A stretch of 64,000 bases of DNA from Neocallimastix lanati (nom. inval.). Its lineage: Eukaryota > Neocallimastigomycota > Neocallimastigomycetes > Neocallimastigales > Neocallimastigaceae. Shown in pieces: positions 1 to 12,819 of the stretch; positions within the stretch are counted from its first letter, which is position 1; each line of letters begins with the position of its first letter. A program made the translations under genes and the position numbers. The notes under the pieces are model-generated. The model made no database searches, had not been told where the DNA came from, and was given only the letters and a program-made list of their open reading frames with translations. The stretch spans positions 187,501 through 251,500 of the forward strand of contig JACVTC010000117.1 in NCBI GenBank assembly GCA_016946835.1, given 5' to 3'.

Positions 1-26
1 TTTTTTTTTTTAAAAAAAAAAAAAAG

Positions 27-1790
27 TTATATACCAGTCTGTAATCCACCATGCATGAGAGGTTATTGCGCTAACGATAATTTTTGTAATTGTAAAAATA
101 CTGAATTTACTGGTCCAACATGCAATGATTATTATCAATTCGAAAGATTATCTTATATCGATAAATTTATCTTTTTTGTTTCTATACTTATTATGGTTTG
201 TACTGTTATTTTAATGGTTGGTATATTATGGTATAGGCATAAAAATATAATAAAAGCTGGTAAAATATAAATATATATTATATATATATATATATATATA
301 TTAATATTTAATATATTTAATATAATATAATCTACTATTAATTAAATATTTAATAATAATTTTTATTTATATTTTATATTATATAGGAAGTGTGGATTTC
401 TTAATTGTTATTTTATTGGGATCAATTTGTTACTCTTTAAGTTTGCTCTATCTAGCTAAAAGTAGAACAAAAGGTTCTTGCATTATTACATACTCACTAG
501 AAAATATAGTAAATAAATAATTATAATATTATTAAATTATGTTTATTCTTTTTTTCTTTTTTTTTTTTTTTTTTTTCTTATAAATAATACTTTGTAAGTT
601 CTTGTTAATTCTTAATTAATATAATTTAATTTATAAGGGTTTTTCCATGGTATATGGTTCAATTTTAGTTAAGACTTATCGTATTTATAAAATGTAAGTA
701 ATCATTTTTTATTATTTTGTTATTGTATATAATTAAAATATTTCAAAAAAATATAATAATAATAATAATAATAATAATATAATAATAATAATAATAGTAA
801 TTGTAATAATAATTAAACATAATTTTCAAATTTTTTTTTAAAGATTTAAAATGCAATCCAAAATCCGTATTATTAAAAAAGAATTGATGTATGGAATTTT
901 AATTTGTATTACTTTGTTTCATATGTGTTTACAATTGCTTTGTATAATTTTTAAAAAGTTTGATATTGAAAAAAAATATATTGGAATGAAAGAATATAAT
1001 AATTGTAAATTTCCAAAAACATTTTTATTTGGGTATGCATTTAAAAATTATATACACATATATATATTTATTATAATTAAAAAAAAAAAAAAAAAAAAAT
1101 TTTATTTTGAAACTGCCAAAATCAATAATATATTTATTTAATCTATAGCAAATTACTTAATGTAGGAATTACTATTATAAGTTCTATATTTTCATATTTT
1201 ATTAGAGATATTAAAAAAGAATTTAAGGAAGTATGTAAATTCAACATTTTTTTTTTATTTTATTATTAAAAAAATATAAATTTATAATAATAATAGTAAT
1301 AATAATAATAATATTTATTAAAATAAAGCCATTAGCAGTACCGGTTTATACATATTTAATTACCTGTATTATAAATAGTATAATTTCATATGAAAGTCCA
1401 TCTTTATCAATTGAAGATCTTATGAAAACTGTTGGAATATCAATATCATTGTTTACTGTATTTTATTATTTGTATGTGGAAAAGTTTATTACTCTCTTCT
1501 TTAGAATGAAGACTGAAGCACTATCAGCTAAGAATAGTATACAAAAATTAAATGGAAAATCAAATAGAAGTTTGAATTACAAAGGTTCAAACTCAAATAT
1601 GGGTTCAAACTCAAATATGGGTTCAATCACGAATATGGGTTCTAATATAAATTTAGCTGGTAATGCTCGTTTTCTCAGAAACAATAAAAATATGAACTAT
1701 ATGATTTCAAATTCTAAAAATAATTCTAGAAGTAATATTGCTCATTCAAATAATAATATTAGTTCTATGATTTCAGATGATGGATATTAA
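27..1790 (+). CDS. class C GPCR-like 7TM receptor, 3' portion (5'-partial)
   Basis: Six exons join in frame: from 27 (upstream part outside the window) to 259, 387-508, 638-693, 844-1032, 1149-1230 and 1329-1790, all with GT-AG introns. The first exon has a Cys-rich EGF-like knot (C-x-P-P-C-x-x-G-x-C ... C-x-C ... GPTC) followed by a membrane segment (FIFFVSILIMVCTVILMVGI). The later exons supply further membrane helices, including GSVDFLIVILLGSICYSLS, YGSILVKTYRIYKIF, LMYGILICITLFHMCL and VGISISLFTVFYYLYV. The C-tail is long, polar and Ser/Asn-rich, with a repeated GSNSNM motif. From family knowledge, anaerobic fungi carry many such receptors with a ligand-binding ectodomain, then an EGF-like stalk, then a class C GPCR-like 7TM. 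The ectodomain would lie upstream of base 1. Ligand and signalling partner are unknown. The splice model is inferred from frame continuity and motif flow. Confidence 0.85.
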
Positions 1791-2507
1791 AAAAATTTTT
1801 TTTTTATTGTTGCTTAAAAAATAAAATAAAAATAACATTATTAAAATTTATTATTATTTATTATTATTTATTTTATATAAAAAAATAAGAACAAACTATT
1901 GTAATATATATAAAATAGTTTTTCTGTATTAATCAAAATAATAGCAATATTAAAAAAATTAAAATAAAAATAATGGATAATTTAATTAAATATGTACAAT
2001 ATCTTTTTAACAATATAAAATATTAATTTAAAACAAAAATAATTATTAAAATGTAATACTATTTATTTATATATATAAAATAAAGAAAAAATAAAAATCA
2101 TCATTTTTTTCTTTAATAATTTATAAATTAATTTGTTTTTTGGTAGTATGTTAGGATATACTTTGTTTAACCAAAGGATATACATCCTATTAATAATACA
2201 TTACTAATAATTATTCAAATTATATATTAATATATATTTGATGAAAAAATAATATTCAAATACATTATAAAAAGAATATATCTATATATAATTGTAATAT
2301 TAACTATATTTTAATTTTAATTAAATATTATATATTTAATTATCTATATTAATATATAATTTCATAAGCAAAAATTATAAAAATAAAAATAATTATATAT
2401 AAATAGATTGAATAGTTATATTTCTTAACGGAATTCTTTAAATTTTTTTTAATAACCACAATTATTGTGAATTTAAACTTTATTTATTTATTCATTTGTT
2501 AATTAGA
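1791..2507. other. AT-rich intergenic region
   Basis: No coding frame of note. The sequence is TA-rich with runs of A and T and no recognisable RNA gene. It separates the 3' end of the 7TM receptor from the small GC-elevated element. Confidence 0.6.
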
Positions 2508-2660
2508 TGTAGTCATATTGGTCCAGTCGGTTAGGATAATATAGGGAATTCAACACCGGGCAGACGTGTAACGACGTGTTGTGAGCGGCAACGCTGTACT
2601 AGTATACCATATATCATCACACCTACAGTAATAACTATTGGGAGATGGGTACCCATTATA
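2508..2660. other. GC-elevated element: solo LTR, tRNA-derived SINE or ncRNA candidate
   Basis: A block of clearly higher GC sits in very AT-rich surroundings. It begins TGTAG at 2508 and has CTACA at 2623-2627, giving LTR-like TG...CA inverted ends about 120 bp apart. Inside, 2519-2537 folds as a perfect tRNA D-arm with an A-box-like sequence (TGGTCCAGTCGG, paired GTCC/GGAT). A weak B-box-like stretch follows at about 2549-2559. No anticodon arm of normal length fits between them, so this is not an intact tRNA gene. A 12-bp palindrome, ATGGGTACCCAT, lies just downstream at 2645-2656. I saw no target-site duplication. It could be an LTR of the gypsy remnant downstream or a tRNA-derived short element. 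Confidence 0.4.
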
Positions 2661-2883
2661 TATATGTCTATATACTTTATACTTTATTAATTACATGTGT
2701 ATTTTTTAAAAAAAAAAAAAAAATTAATAAAATATATATATATTATTTGTCCAATTTGAATAAAATAATTTTTTTTTAAATTGTAGTATTTAAAATAAAA
2801 TGTATAAATGAATTCAGTAAAAAAGTTCATATGCAACAAACCTCACCTCCAGATTATAAGATTTTTGTTTAACAGAAATCATA

Positions 2884-3099
2884 TTAGAGATTAGAGCTTG
2901 AATTGTCAATCTGAAATAAATTACGGTCTTCTCCTTCAGAGGCATTGGCCTTGATAGTCTGATTTACTAAATTTTCATTGTTGACACTCCTGGTTAGTTT
3001 ATGCTTATAATGCCAAAATATTAATTCTTGTTGAGTACTATCCCTAAGCATAATTTCTGTTAAAAGATCGCAACAAGAATAGTATTTTTGAATAATCAC
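2884..3099 (-). CDS. short ORF of unknown origin, possibly a retroelement fragment
   Basis: A 71-residue reading frame of unusually balanced composition for this AT-rich DNA (Cys, Trp, His, Gln, Arg and Asp all present). It sits directly upstream of the gypsy remnant on the opposite strand. I do not recognise a domain. The open frame may be a gag-like or host-gene fragment captured with the retroelement, or chance. No introns or promoter are evident. Confidence 0.2.
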   Translation of the reverse strand: MIIQKYYSCCDLLTEIMLRDSTQQELIFWHYKHKLTRSVNNENLVNQTIKANASEGEDRNLFQIDNSSSNL

Positions 3100-3249
3100 C
3101 AGAAATGATTTAATTATTAAATAATATATCCCATTCCTTTTTATAATCTAGATCAATAATGTCTGCATCTCTCTCACCAAGAAGGAAGTTATATACTAGG
3201 TATCATTTCATATATAAATTTACACACTCATTCCTATTAATTCAAATTA

Positions 3250-4120
3250 TCAATTTATTATTATTGTTGAAACAGATACAAATAATTTTGCTCTTGGATG
3301 TATTTTTATACCATGTTAGTTCATACAATAATAAACTTCATCTGATTGTTTTTTTATTCAAGAGCTTTACTTTTGCTGAATGTAATTACCCAATTTATGA
3401 TATAGAATTATTTGCTATATAGAGTGCTTTTGAATCTTGGAGGTACTATTTAAAGGTATTTATTCTTTCAAATCACAAAAACCTGTTATACTTTAAGAAA
3501 CCAGAACAACTATCACAACGTTTAATTAAATGGTCAATATTCATTACTCTATTTGATTTTCAAATTAGATATTTCCCTGCCGTTCTAAAAAGATATTAAA
3601 AAAATATATTCGTTCTTGCAATATTTGTAGCTCTTCAAAGGTTCCTTATCATAAGTCTTACGGTTTACTTAAATCTTTTCCTATTGACAATAATCCTTGG
3701 AAATCAATTTCAATAGATACTATCAGAGACCTTTCCTTTTCCAACGAAATGATTATTACTCTTGTCGTGGTTGATCTCTTTACGAAGATGGCCCATTTCA
3801 TACCCTTTCAAATCTGTTCCTACTGCTGAAGCTTATGCTTAACATCTTCTTAATTCCATTTTCAAACTTCATTGACTTCTAAAGGACACTACTTCGGATA
3901 GATTTACCTTTAAACTTTTGAATAGATTGTTTTAATTTACTTCTTGTTTATCTTTTTTATTCTCTATCCATCATCAGCAAACAAATGACCAAGTAGAGAG
4001 GGTAATTGCAATTCTTGAACAATACTTAAAATGCTACGTCAATAATTAACATGATAATTAGATGGTAAATTTAATCCTTGTAAAATTTGCTTATAATAAC
4101 ACAATCCAAGAATTAAGAAA
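3250..4120 (+). pseudogene. Ty3/gypsy retrotransposon pol remnant (RNase H and integrase)
   Basis: The conceptual translation shows a Ty3/gypsy RNase H stretch (SYNNKLHLIVFLFKSFTFAE, then NYPIYDIELFAI, SAFESWRYYL, NHKNLLYFKKPEQLSQRLIKW and FQIRYFP). After a deletion it continues into integrase: SCNICSSSKVPYHKSYGLLK, WKSISIDTI, VVVDLFTKMAHFIPF, then HHQQTNDQVERVIAILEQYL and AYNNTIQELR. Several stops and frame changes, and the lack of gag, protease and most of RT, show a dead, truncated copy. The stops replace different residues (Lys, Gly and Glu, as well as Gln), as expected of random decay. No long terminal repeats were found at both ends. Confidence 0.85.
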
Positions 4121-4154
4121 TCATCACTAAATGAAATGTTAAATCAAGATAAGG

Positions 4155-4196
<42 letters not shown>

Positions 4197-4333
4197 TATA
4201 TATATATATATTAAATTACAACAATTTTTAATTTGAATGTTTAAAGATATTTACCGGTAACATGAATCGAACTAAAAAAAAATATCTTTACTAATTTTTA
4301 TTATGTAAATATATTTTATTGTTAAAACTGTAG

Positions 4334-4366
<33 letters not shown>

Positions 4367-4992
4367 GGTTTTATATTTTTATTCTTTATTTTTATTGTCA
4401 TTTTTATTATTTATTTATTTAAATTTGAACTTTGCTATTACTTCTATATTTAAATTAGATTTTATCTAAATTTATTAGATTATACGTTATTTTTTTTAAA
4501 AATAAAATAAGATGAAATAAAATAAATAATGAAGTAGTATAAAATAGAAAAGTACTAATAAAAATTTTTCATTAAATTTTTTTATTTTTTATTTGTAATT
4601 TTTTATTATTTTCTATAAATCAATCCATAATAATAAGGAAAATGAATAACTTTTTACATTTTTTTTAATATAAATTTATATATATATATATTAAATCAAT
4701 TATTTAATATGTTAAAAAAAATTATATATATATACACATTTAATTATTACAATTTCTATATTAATTCATTTATATATAACTTTCATTTTATTATTATTAT
4801 TTTTTTTTTTTTATTGCGTAAAATTTTTGATAGTAAATTAATAATATTATATTTATATTATTATTATCTTACATATACATTTGATTAATAATTTTTTTAT
4901 TATTATTATATTCTAATTTTATTTTTTTATATTATTTCTTAATTTATTCAATATAATTTAAAAAATATAAAAACCCTTTAACTCGTCATTAG

Positions 4993-5028
<36 letters not shown>

Positions 5029-5033
5029 CATAA
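4121..5033. other. intergenic region with homopolymer tracts
   Basis: No gene seen. It contains a poly-A run at about 4156-4187, a poly-T run at about 4338-4366 and TA repeats. It lies between the retroelement remnant and the 3' end of the minus-strand 7TM gene. Confidence 0.6.
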
Positions 5034-6885
5034 TTATTTTTTATTTTTCATATTTTCATCACTTAGAAGAGCAAAATATTTATCAGAAGTAGACATATAT
5101 TTCTTTCTTCTATAATTATTACTATTATTATTATCATCATTTATGATATTAGCTGTATAATTATATTGATGATTATTATCATCAATTTCATTCATATTAG
5201 TATTCATACCAAAACTCTCTTCACCTATTAAACTTTTCCAAAGAGCATTATTATTATTTTTAATACTATTATTATTATTATTATTATTATTATAATTATT
5301 ATTATTATTACTATTATTATTATTATAAGGAATTTGACTTATATTATATTTTTCTGAAGTATTTCGATTAATAAAACTATTATTATTATTATATATTATA
5401 TCATTATATTTTTCTAAAGAGTTAAGCCTATTGTTATTACTGTTGTTGTTATTATTATTAATATATATATTATTATTAATATTATATTTTTCTGAAGTTG
5501 AAGCATTTCTTTGGATATAGCTTGTATGTTTTGAACTATTACTTACACCGTAAGTAAATGTTCCCTTATGAGAAATATCTTTAAGATGACCATCAATATT
5601 AGTGGCATTAGAGACATTATTATTTAAGGAGCCCCCCTTTATATAACCTTTATAATCTAATATATTATTGTTAGCTAATATAGATTCATAATTTGAAGTA
5701 ATTAATAGAATTTGATCAATAAAGATCATATAATATTGTATATTTGCAATGGCTTTTCTTAATTTTTCAAATTCAAATTCTAAATCTAATTTTTTTTCTA
5801 TTATCCAATAAAATTTTAAAATGATGGCAACAGAAACTAAGGGTAAAAAGGAAAATGATAAAAAGGAAGCTATTAAAATTCTATATTCGGATAAGGATTT
5901 AAACTTCTTTAAAAATCCATAGTCATATTTGCCTTTCTTAAATACGCTACTTTTTAATACTAAATAAACAGTAAATTCATAAATTACTGAAGCATAGATA
6001 ATAATGAGTTGCACAATCCAGTATATTTGATAAAAATCATCAATTTTATTTTTTAAGAAGACACCAGTTTTTAAATCATATAAATCTCTTGGATCTAAAT
6101 TCCAATGTAAAATAATTAGTACTAGCTTTGATAAATTGAATAGAGCACAAGTAGCATATACTATATAGATAGATTTAGTTTTTACAACAGCTCGTGTTCG
6201 AAGTAAAGGATACCAATCTGCAATGATTTCACCGATATACCAAAATAAAGTCCCAAAGTACCTACATAAGTACCATCTCATTGGATTTAAAGTATTTGCT
6301 GAACATTCACAATAAGTATCGCCATTTTCACCCTTTTTCATACAATAATATAAACTAAACAGACCTCCTAATTCATCAAATATATCACCAGTACATCTAT
6401 TAATATATTATAAATAAAATATATATATATATTAGAAATATAATTCATTAATATTTTAAAGGTAGATATTAAATAATTATTCATTAATTATTGCAATATT
6501 ATTAAAATTATAATTATTATTATAATTTATTTCAATATTTTATTTAAAAAGCAAATTTTTTTTTAAAAAAAAATATTTCTTACCTCACTATGAAGTGTCC
6601 TAATATAATTTTCATTACTGGTTTTCTAAAATTAAACTTATGTAATATAAAAACAAGTAATGTCCAATAAAAAAAACTAAAACTTAGTGGAGCTTGTATT
6701 GCATTAACTATGACTCTTACTTTATCAATTTTTCCATTATAATAATCTTTTTCTTGTAACCCTGACGTACATTGAACATAACAATTATAACTGACACCTT
6801 TACTCGATATCCAATCCAATAAAGAAGCATCAGTCCTATTTCCTATAAAATAACTTTCATCATATTCTAAAGGAGCAGAAAACAT
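5034..6885 (-). CDS. multi-spanning (7TM-type) membrane protein with Asn-rich tail
   Basis: Two exons on the minus strand, 6885-6584 and 6396-5034, join through a 187-bp GT-AG intron in phase 2 to give about 554 residues. At the junction ...GHFIVR continues as CTGDIFDELGGLF. About seven hydrophobic segments follow the short N-terminal region: QAPLSFSFFYWTLLVFIL, KPVMKIILGHFIVR onward, WYLCRYFGTLFWYIGEI, SIYIVYATCALFNLSKL, YQIYWIVQLIIIYASVIY, ILIASFLSFSFLPLVSVA and QYYMIFIDQILLIT. The N-terminal region has two Cys (YNCYVQC) and no classical signal peptide. The last 200 residues are low-complexity poly-Asn with TSEKYN repeats, probably cytosolic. The architecture suggests a receptor-like 7TM protein; no conserved GPCR signature was recognised and the function is unknown. 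It converges with the plus-strand receptor across a transposon-bearing gap. Confidence 0.75.
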
Positions 6886-7538
6886 TTTATAAATATCAAA
6901 TTTGTAATATATTATTATTATTATTATTAAATTGTTTTTACTTTTTAACTTTTAGTTTCTACAATTTTTCAAATTCAAATTGAATTTAAATTGAATTGAC
7001 GTATACGTATATTAATATAATTTAAATAAAATTACTTTTTCAATAAAAAATGTTAAAAAAAATTATATTACAAAAATAATTAAATAATAAAATACTTTTT
7101 TTTTTTTTATTTATTTTTTTTTATCTTTTTTTATATAAATCTTAATAATTTACTTATAAAATTTTGTTATTTTTCATTTTTCCTTCTTATTTTATTTTAT
7201 TTTATTTTTTTATTTTTTTTGTTTTATTTTATTTTTTGTATTTTTTTTTTCCTTAAAATTGATGTAAAAACTTTGAATATTTATAGTATTTTTCAATTAA
7301 ATTACTATTAATAATAATATTGATATTAAAATTTTCAATATAACTACTATTCCGTTAATTTTTAAATAATAGAGTTTGGGTTACATCAATTGTAATATAA
7401 ATAAGCAATTTTAATTTATTATTTAATATAATTAATTGTAAAGATATTAAAAAAATAAAAATTGAAATAATTAATTTGATATAAAATAAAAAAAAAATTA
7501 AATTAAAAAAAAATATGTATTAAATATAAAAAAAAATT

Positions 7539-7569
<31 letters not shown>

Positions 7570-7947
7570 TTAAATATTATAATTATAAGTAATAAATAGA
7601 GTATAATTTAATATAATATATATTTAATGAAAATATTCGTTTTATGACTTCATATTAATATATTCAAATTAAATCTTTTTTTTTTTTTTTTTTTTTTTAA
7701 TTATTAATAATATAAAAATATTATTTATTATGAAAATTATGAATATTTGAATATATGCATAATAATTAAAAAAATTCAAAATAGTATTACTATTAATATA
7801 TTCTATATATTTTATATTCATATAAACTTTTCATATATATTACAAAACTATGATATAATTACATAATTTCAAAATATTACTAATAAAAATTTTAACATAT
7901 TAAATTATCAAATAAATATTTTATTTATTTATTTTTTTTTTTAAATA

Positions 7948-7978
<31 letters not shown>

Positions 7979-9570
7979 TGGATAAATTAAAATTTTTGAA
8001 TGATACTTTCACATCAGTTATATACAACTTTATTTATTATTAAATAATAATAATTTATAATATGTTTTTTTTTTTTTTTTTTTTTTTTTATTACATATAT
8101 TTATGTTTTTATTTTTTTTTTTTATATATTTTATTATAATTTAATTTTTTTTATTAAAAATGTTTATCCATTTTCACTATAAAAATGTGAAAGATAAAGA
8201 CATATATTTATAGAATAGGATGCAAGTATTGCAGAAAAAAAAATTATAAATTAATATTTTATAAAAAAATATAATTAAAAAAAAAAGTTTTATAATAATT
8301 AATATTGTAATAACAGAAATAAATATCATGACATATCAAGTAAATAATTAAAATTATAAACGATTAATATTATTAAGTACTGTTTAGTCCAAGTCTTTAA
8401 AAAAAATAATAATTAAAAATTTAAATAATAATATTATTCTATTGCTATAATTTTTTCAAAATATATTAAAAACCATGTCATGATAAAATTATTTTATATT
8501 ATTATTAATAATTAATCTTTTGATAGATTAAACTATTGCACTCAAAATGAAATAATATTAAAATATAAATAAAAACAAATAAATTAATTTTTAGTATACA
8601 TAAAAAAAAATTATATAAATCAAAAAATAATTATGGTCAAAATCAATATTAATTTTCATTGTTTATTTCAACTATAATATTAATCGTAAATTAAAAATAT
8701 TAATTTTTATTAATAATTGTACTACTATAATCTCCTTTTTTTTATATATATATATATATATATTTAATTTTTTATTTTTTATTTTTTATTTTTATTTCCA
8801 TTATTATTTATTATTTATTATTTATTATTTATTATTTATTATTATCAAAATTTTTATATGAATAAAAAAAAAAACAATGATTGATTATTTAATATAAAAT
8901 TTGCTTAAATTTGGTAATACTTCTAATGACATATAAAAATAAATGAATTTGTGTAATGTGTTTAAAGATATTTTTGTTAAATTAAGAATTTTGTACAACA
9001 GTAATGAATATTATTTTATTAAAAAAAAAAAATTTTTTTCACAAAAAGATATATCTTTTAGTAAACTTTAATTTATATATTTTTTATATAGACTATTGAT
9101 TTAATTTTCAAATTTCATCATTTATTAATTATAAACATTTATATTTATAAAACATTTATAAATATAATTTATATATATATTTTAAATATTTATTATAACT
9201 TATTTTGTAATTTAATAATCAATGATACTAAAGTAAAAAAAAAAAAAAAAAAAAAAATAATATTAGCATTACTTTGATTATTTCTAAATTTTCATTTTTT
9301 AATTTACTGGTAATAGAAATGATATATAAAAGTACATTAATAAAACTAATATATTTTTTGGAATTTTTTTTTTTTGTCTTAATTATTAAACTATAAAGCC
9401 TGTATTTAAAGCATAATTTTTTCATTTATATTTTCTAACTAAATAATAATAAAATAATAATGAAAAATTAATAATAATAATAGTAATAAAATGAATTGGC
9501 TTATTGAAATTTTAAATTTATTACAAATGATTAGTTTTTGAATTAGATTTATAATTTCTTTAAAATGAAA

Positions 9571-9618
<48 letters not shown>

Positions 9619-10481
9619 AATAATTGATACATATAACTTCAATTTATAACAAAAATATTTTTATTTTCAAATTTTGAGTCATTTTCACATAACACTTTTT
9701 TATTTCTCATATATTTAATATTTTAAAATGACTTATCAGAGTTTTATTATTAGATTAGATTATTTTTACCTAAAATTATTAATTCTTACGTACTATTAAT
9801 CTCTGAATAAAAAAGTACATATTAATATTTATTAATAAATATATAAATATTCATTATAATTAAATCAAAAATGTATATAATTTTTTTTTATTTTAATTTT
9901 TAATTTAAAAATTAAATAATTGATAAAAGAATAATATAATTTTATGATATTTAATTATTAAAAATTAAAAAAATTTTCTATAATTTTTTTTATACTAAAA
10001 GACCATATATCCTAGAGACTTTTTTTATTATTAAATAAAAGCATTATGAACATAAATTTATATATTTTTATATATTAATATTATTTTTTTTATTATTGTT
10101 TAAAAGTTAATGCGTTATTATTTCTGTAATTTTTAATAATTATTATTAATATGATTATTAATACCATTATTATTATTATTATTATTATTATAACTAGTAA
10201 TTACAATGGATACTATTAATTTAAACAGGTGTTACTAAATTATTGATATAAATTTAAAATATAATTTTCAGAATAATTTTTTTAATTTTTATTAATGTAA
10301 AATTTAATTAAAATTTATTTGATTTATATGTATATATATTATTATTATTTTTTTTTTTTCTGATCTAATAAAATCTGCTAAGCTTATTGTATTTTTTATT
10401 TATTAATATATATTAAAAAAATAAACTAGAAAATCTGTTTATTATTATTAAATTTAATTAATAATCAAATTAGTTTTTTTT

Positions 10482-10513
<32 letters not shown>

Positions 10514-10848
10514 GTTTTTTGTTTATTAAAAAATTAAAAAAAAAAAAAAAAAAAAGCATTAAATAATCCTTTTATCTTCTACATCATTAAAGATAATAAA
10601 TACATCAATATTTTTAAATTATATATAAAAAAAAAAAAAAAACATAGCAGATAGAAATTATATAATGATGACCATATCAAAATAATTTGTAACTGCAATA
10701 GTAAAAAAAAAAAAAAAAAAAAAAACATTCACATTTCAATTAAGTTAAAAATTATAGTTATATGGAGAATGTGGTTATTTTTTAAAATTTTATAAAATAA
10801 GGTTTTTTTTTTTTTTTCATGCCCCTTTAAAAAAATTTTTTTTTTGAG

Positions 10849-10920
10849 TTTAAATTAAATCAAATGAATAAAAATAAAAAAATAAATTATTTATTTTTTA
10901 TTCATTTGATTTAATTTAAA
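10849..10920. repeat. 26-bp perfect-arm inverted repeat
   Basis: The left arm 10849-10874 pairs base for base with 10895-10920, leaving a 20-nt AT loop. The arms contain the non-simple core TCAAATGAAT and its complement, so this is more than A/T complementarity. It could form a transcript hairpin or be a small foldback element. Confidence 0.7.
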
Positions 10921-11004
10921 GATGATATAAAATAGTTTTTTTTATTCAAACATAAATTAATGTCATAAATTAAATTTAAATCTAATGATTCTATAATATT
11001 TTAA

Positions 11005-11325
11005 TATGTGGCTTGAATTATATTTATTAATTATATTTATAATCTATAAATAATTTTATAACATATATCAATTTTTTAATTCTAATTATTTTATATTTAT
11101 ATTTATTTTTTATATAGTTATTAAATATTACCTTAAATAATAATTATTAATACTTATTTTTTATAATTCTTTTTTAGTATATTATTATTTATAATTTTTA
11201 CAATTTAATATTAATAAATCATATATATAAAAAAAGAATATTTATTATTTATTTAACTTTTATTTATTTAATTATTAAAACACAAGCCACATAGGAATAC
11301 ACGCCACATTTCGAAATGCACTAGA
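11005..11325. mobile_element. candidate MITE-like segment with TATGTGGCTTG inverted ends
   Basis: TATGTGGCTTG at 11005-11015 is repeated inverted (CAAGCCACATA) at 11283-11293, about 290 bp apart, around non-coding AT sequence. Immediately outside the right end is CACATTTCGAAATGCAC, containing the palindrome CATTTCGAAATG. Related GC-bearing motifs recur near 32.4, 33.0 and 44.4 kb. No target-site duplication was identified. Confidence 0.35.
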
Positions 11326-11337
11326 TTCATTTATAAT

Positions 11338-11380
<43 letters not shown>

Positions 11381-11692
11381 TTATTTTAATAAAAAAATAA
11401 AATGTATAAAATTTTAATTTTTAATTACTCCTCTTTTTTTTAAATAATAAAAATAATAAAAAAAATATTATTAATATTTAAATTTAATTTTATATTTATA
11501 TTATATTATATTAAAAATTCAAAATGACATCTTTGTATTTCTATTTTATTTTATTTTTTTATTTCTACTTTACTATATTAATTCTTAAATTAATAGATAT
11601 TATTTAATATTAAAATATTTTTATGTATGTATACATAAAAATATTACAATACTGTAAATAAAAAAATATATATATAATAATAAAATATATAC

Positions 11693-11727
<35 letters not shown>

Positions 11728-11843
11728 CAATATAATTAATATTTTATTAAAATATAAATATTTTTTTAAAATTAAATTAATAAATTTATTATTATATTCT
11801 TAATAAAATGGAAATAATAAAATTAATATTAATAACGATTCTT

Positions 11844-12675
11844 TTAACAACAAAAATCCCAATTATATAAAACTTTACTAAAATCTCTATTAATTAATGA
11901 ATTTTTGGATATAAAAAAATTACCAACTCCATTATCACCCCATAATACTTTTTCATCTGAATTAATTTGTAATAATAATATAACATAATTGGAATATTTT
12001 TCATCAAATCTTGGGTCATCCTGAGTAAAGTATGGATAGCCTAATATTTTATGCGTATTATTATCATCAGATAATAGTTTATCATAAAGTTTATCGTTTT
12101 CATCATCGTTAAGTACTTTATATGATTACTATCTTTGTCAAGTTCTTTACCGTATACCTCTTTATAGGCTTCAGAAAATATTTTTTCAAAATGAAAATCA
12201 TTAGGTATTATATGGTCGAAATTTTTATTTAAAGATATTTTAAATTCACCATTAATTGGAAAATATTTTTTATTTAGTGAAGTAAAAATATCCATTCTTT
12301 CAAGTGATTACTTTGTTATATTATAATCAATTTTTTCATGATAAACTACTCTAAAGTTATTTTGTATAGTTTGGTCATCATAATTCACTCCCATTAAATC
12401 ATCACCACCATCAATAAAAAATTGAAGTAAACCATTTTTTTGTAATGGTTCCTCAACATCACATTTATCAAAATTTATTTGAGCAAGTAATGATAATTTT
12501 TCTCCTTCTGAATTTTTTGGATATTCTTTATCTGTTGTCCAATAAGGTATACCCCCAAATTTACTGTCAAATATATCTGGTTCTTCATCCAAATATTTAA
12601 TTAAATAATTATCCTGTTTTGATAAACGTTTAATTCCTTCTATTAATTGTTCAATTGATCAGTTTTATTATCCAT
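11844..12675 (-). pseudogene. DUF1963/YwqG-type gene, broken copy A
   Basis: It aligns along its length with the two intact copies at 13312 and 15839. It keeps the conserved PDIFDSKFGGIPYWTTDKEY, LLAQINFDKCDVEEPL and the C-terminal LINRDFSKVLYNWD. It is disrupted by a deletion a few codons after the ATG at 12675, an in-frame stop within the ITK-SLE motif (about 12308) and a frameshift near 12125. It is the most 3' member of a four-copy minus-strand tandem cluster. Confidence 0.85.
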
Positions 12676-12784
12676 CTTTTTAATCTTAAAAATATTTAAA
12701 TATTTATTTTTTTATATTAATTTATTATTTCTTATTAATTTATTAATTAATTTATTAAATATTTATTTATTATTTCTTATCATT

Positions 12785-12819
<35 letters not shown>

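Larger units (their letters stand above)
6886..11843. other. 5-kb gene-poor AT-rich region
   Basis: No convincing coding region was found on either strand. It is dominated by poly-A/T (for example about 9571-9610 and 10701-10725), TA runs, (TTATTTA)n around 8810-8842 and a (TTTTG)n tract around 10486-10522. It contains the two inverted-repeat structures listed separately at 10849 and 11005. Confidence 0.6.

Noticed and set aside
2512-2585. Functional tRNA gene
   Set aside because: The D-arm is perfect but there is no room for an anticodon arm and no matching acceptor stem.
3884-4120. Active retrotransposon
   Set aside because: Multiple stops, missing gag/protease/most of RT and no paired LTRs.
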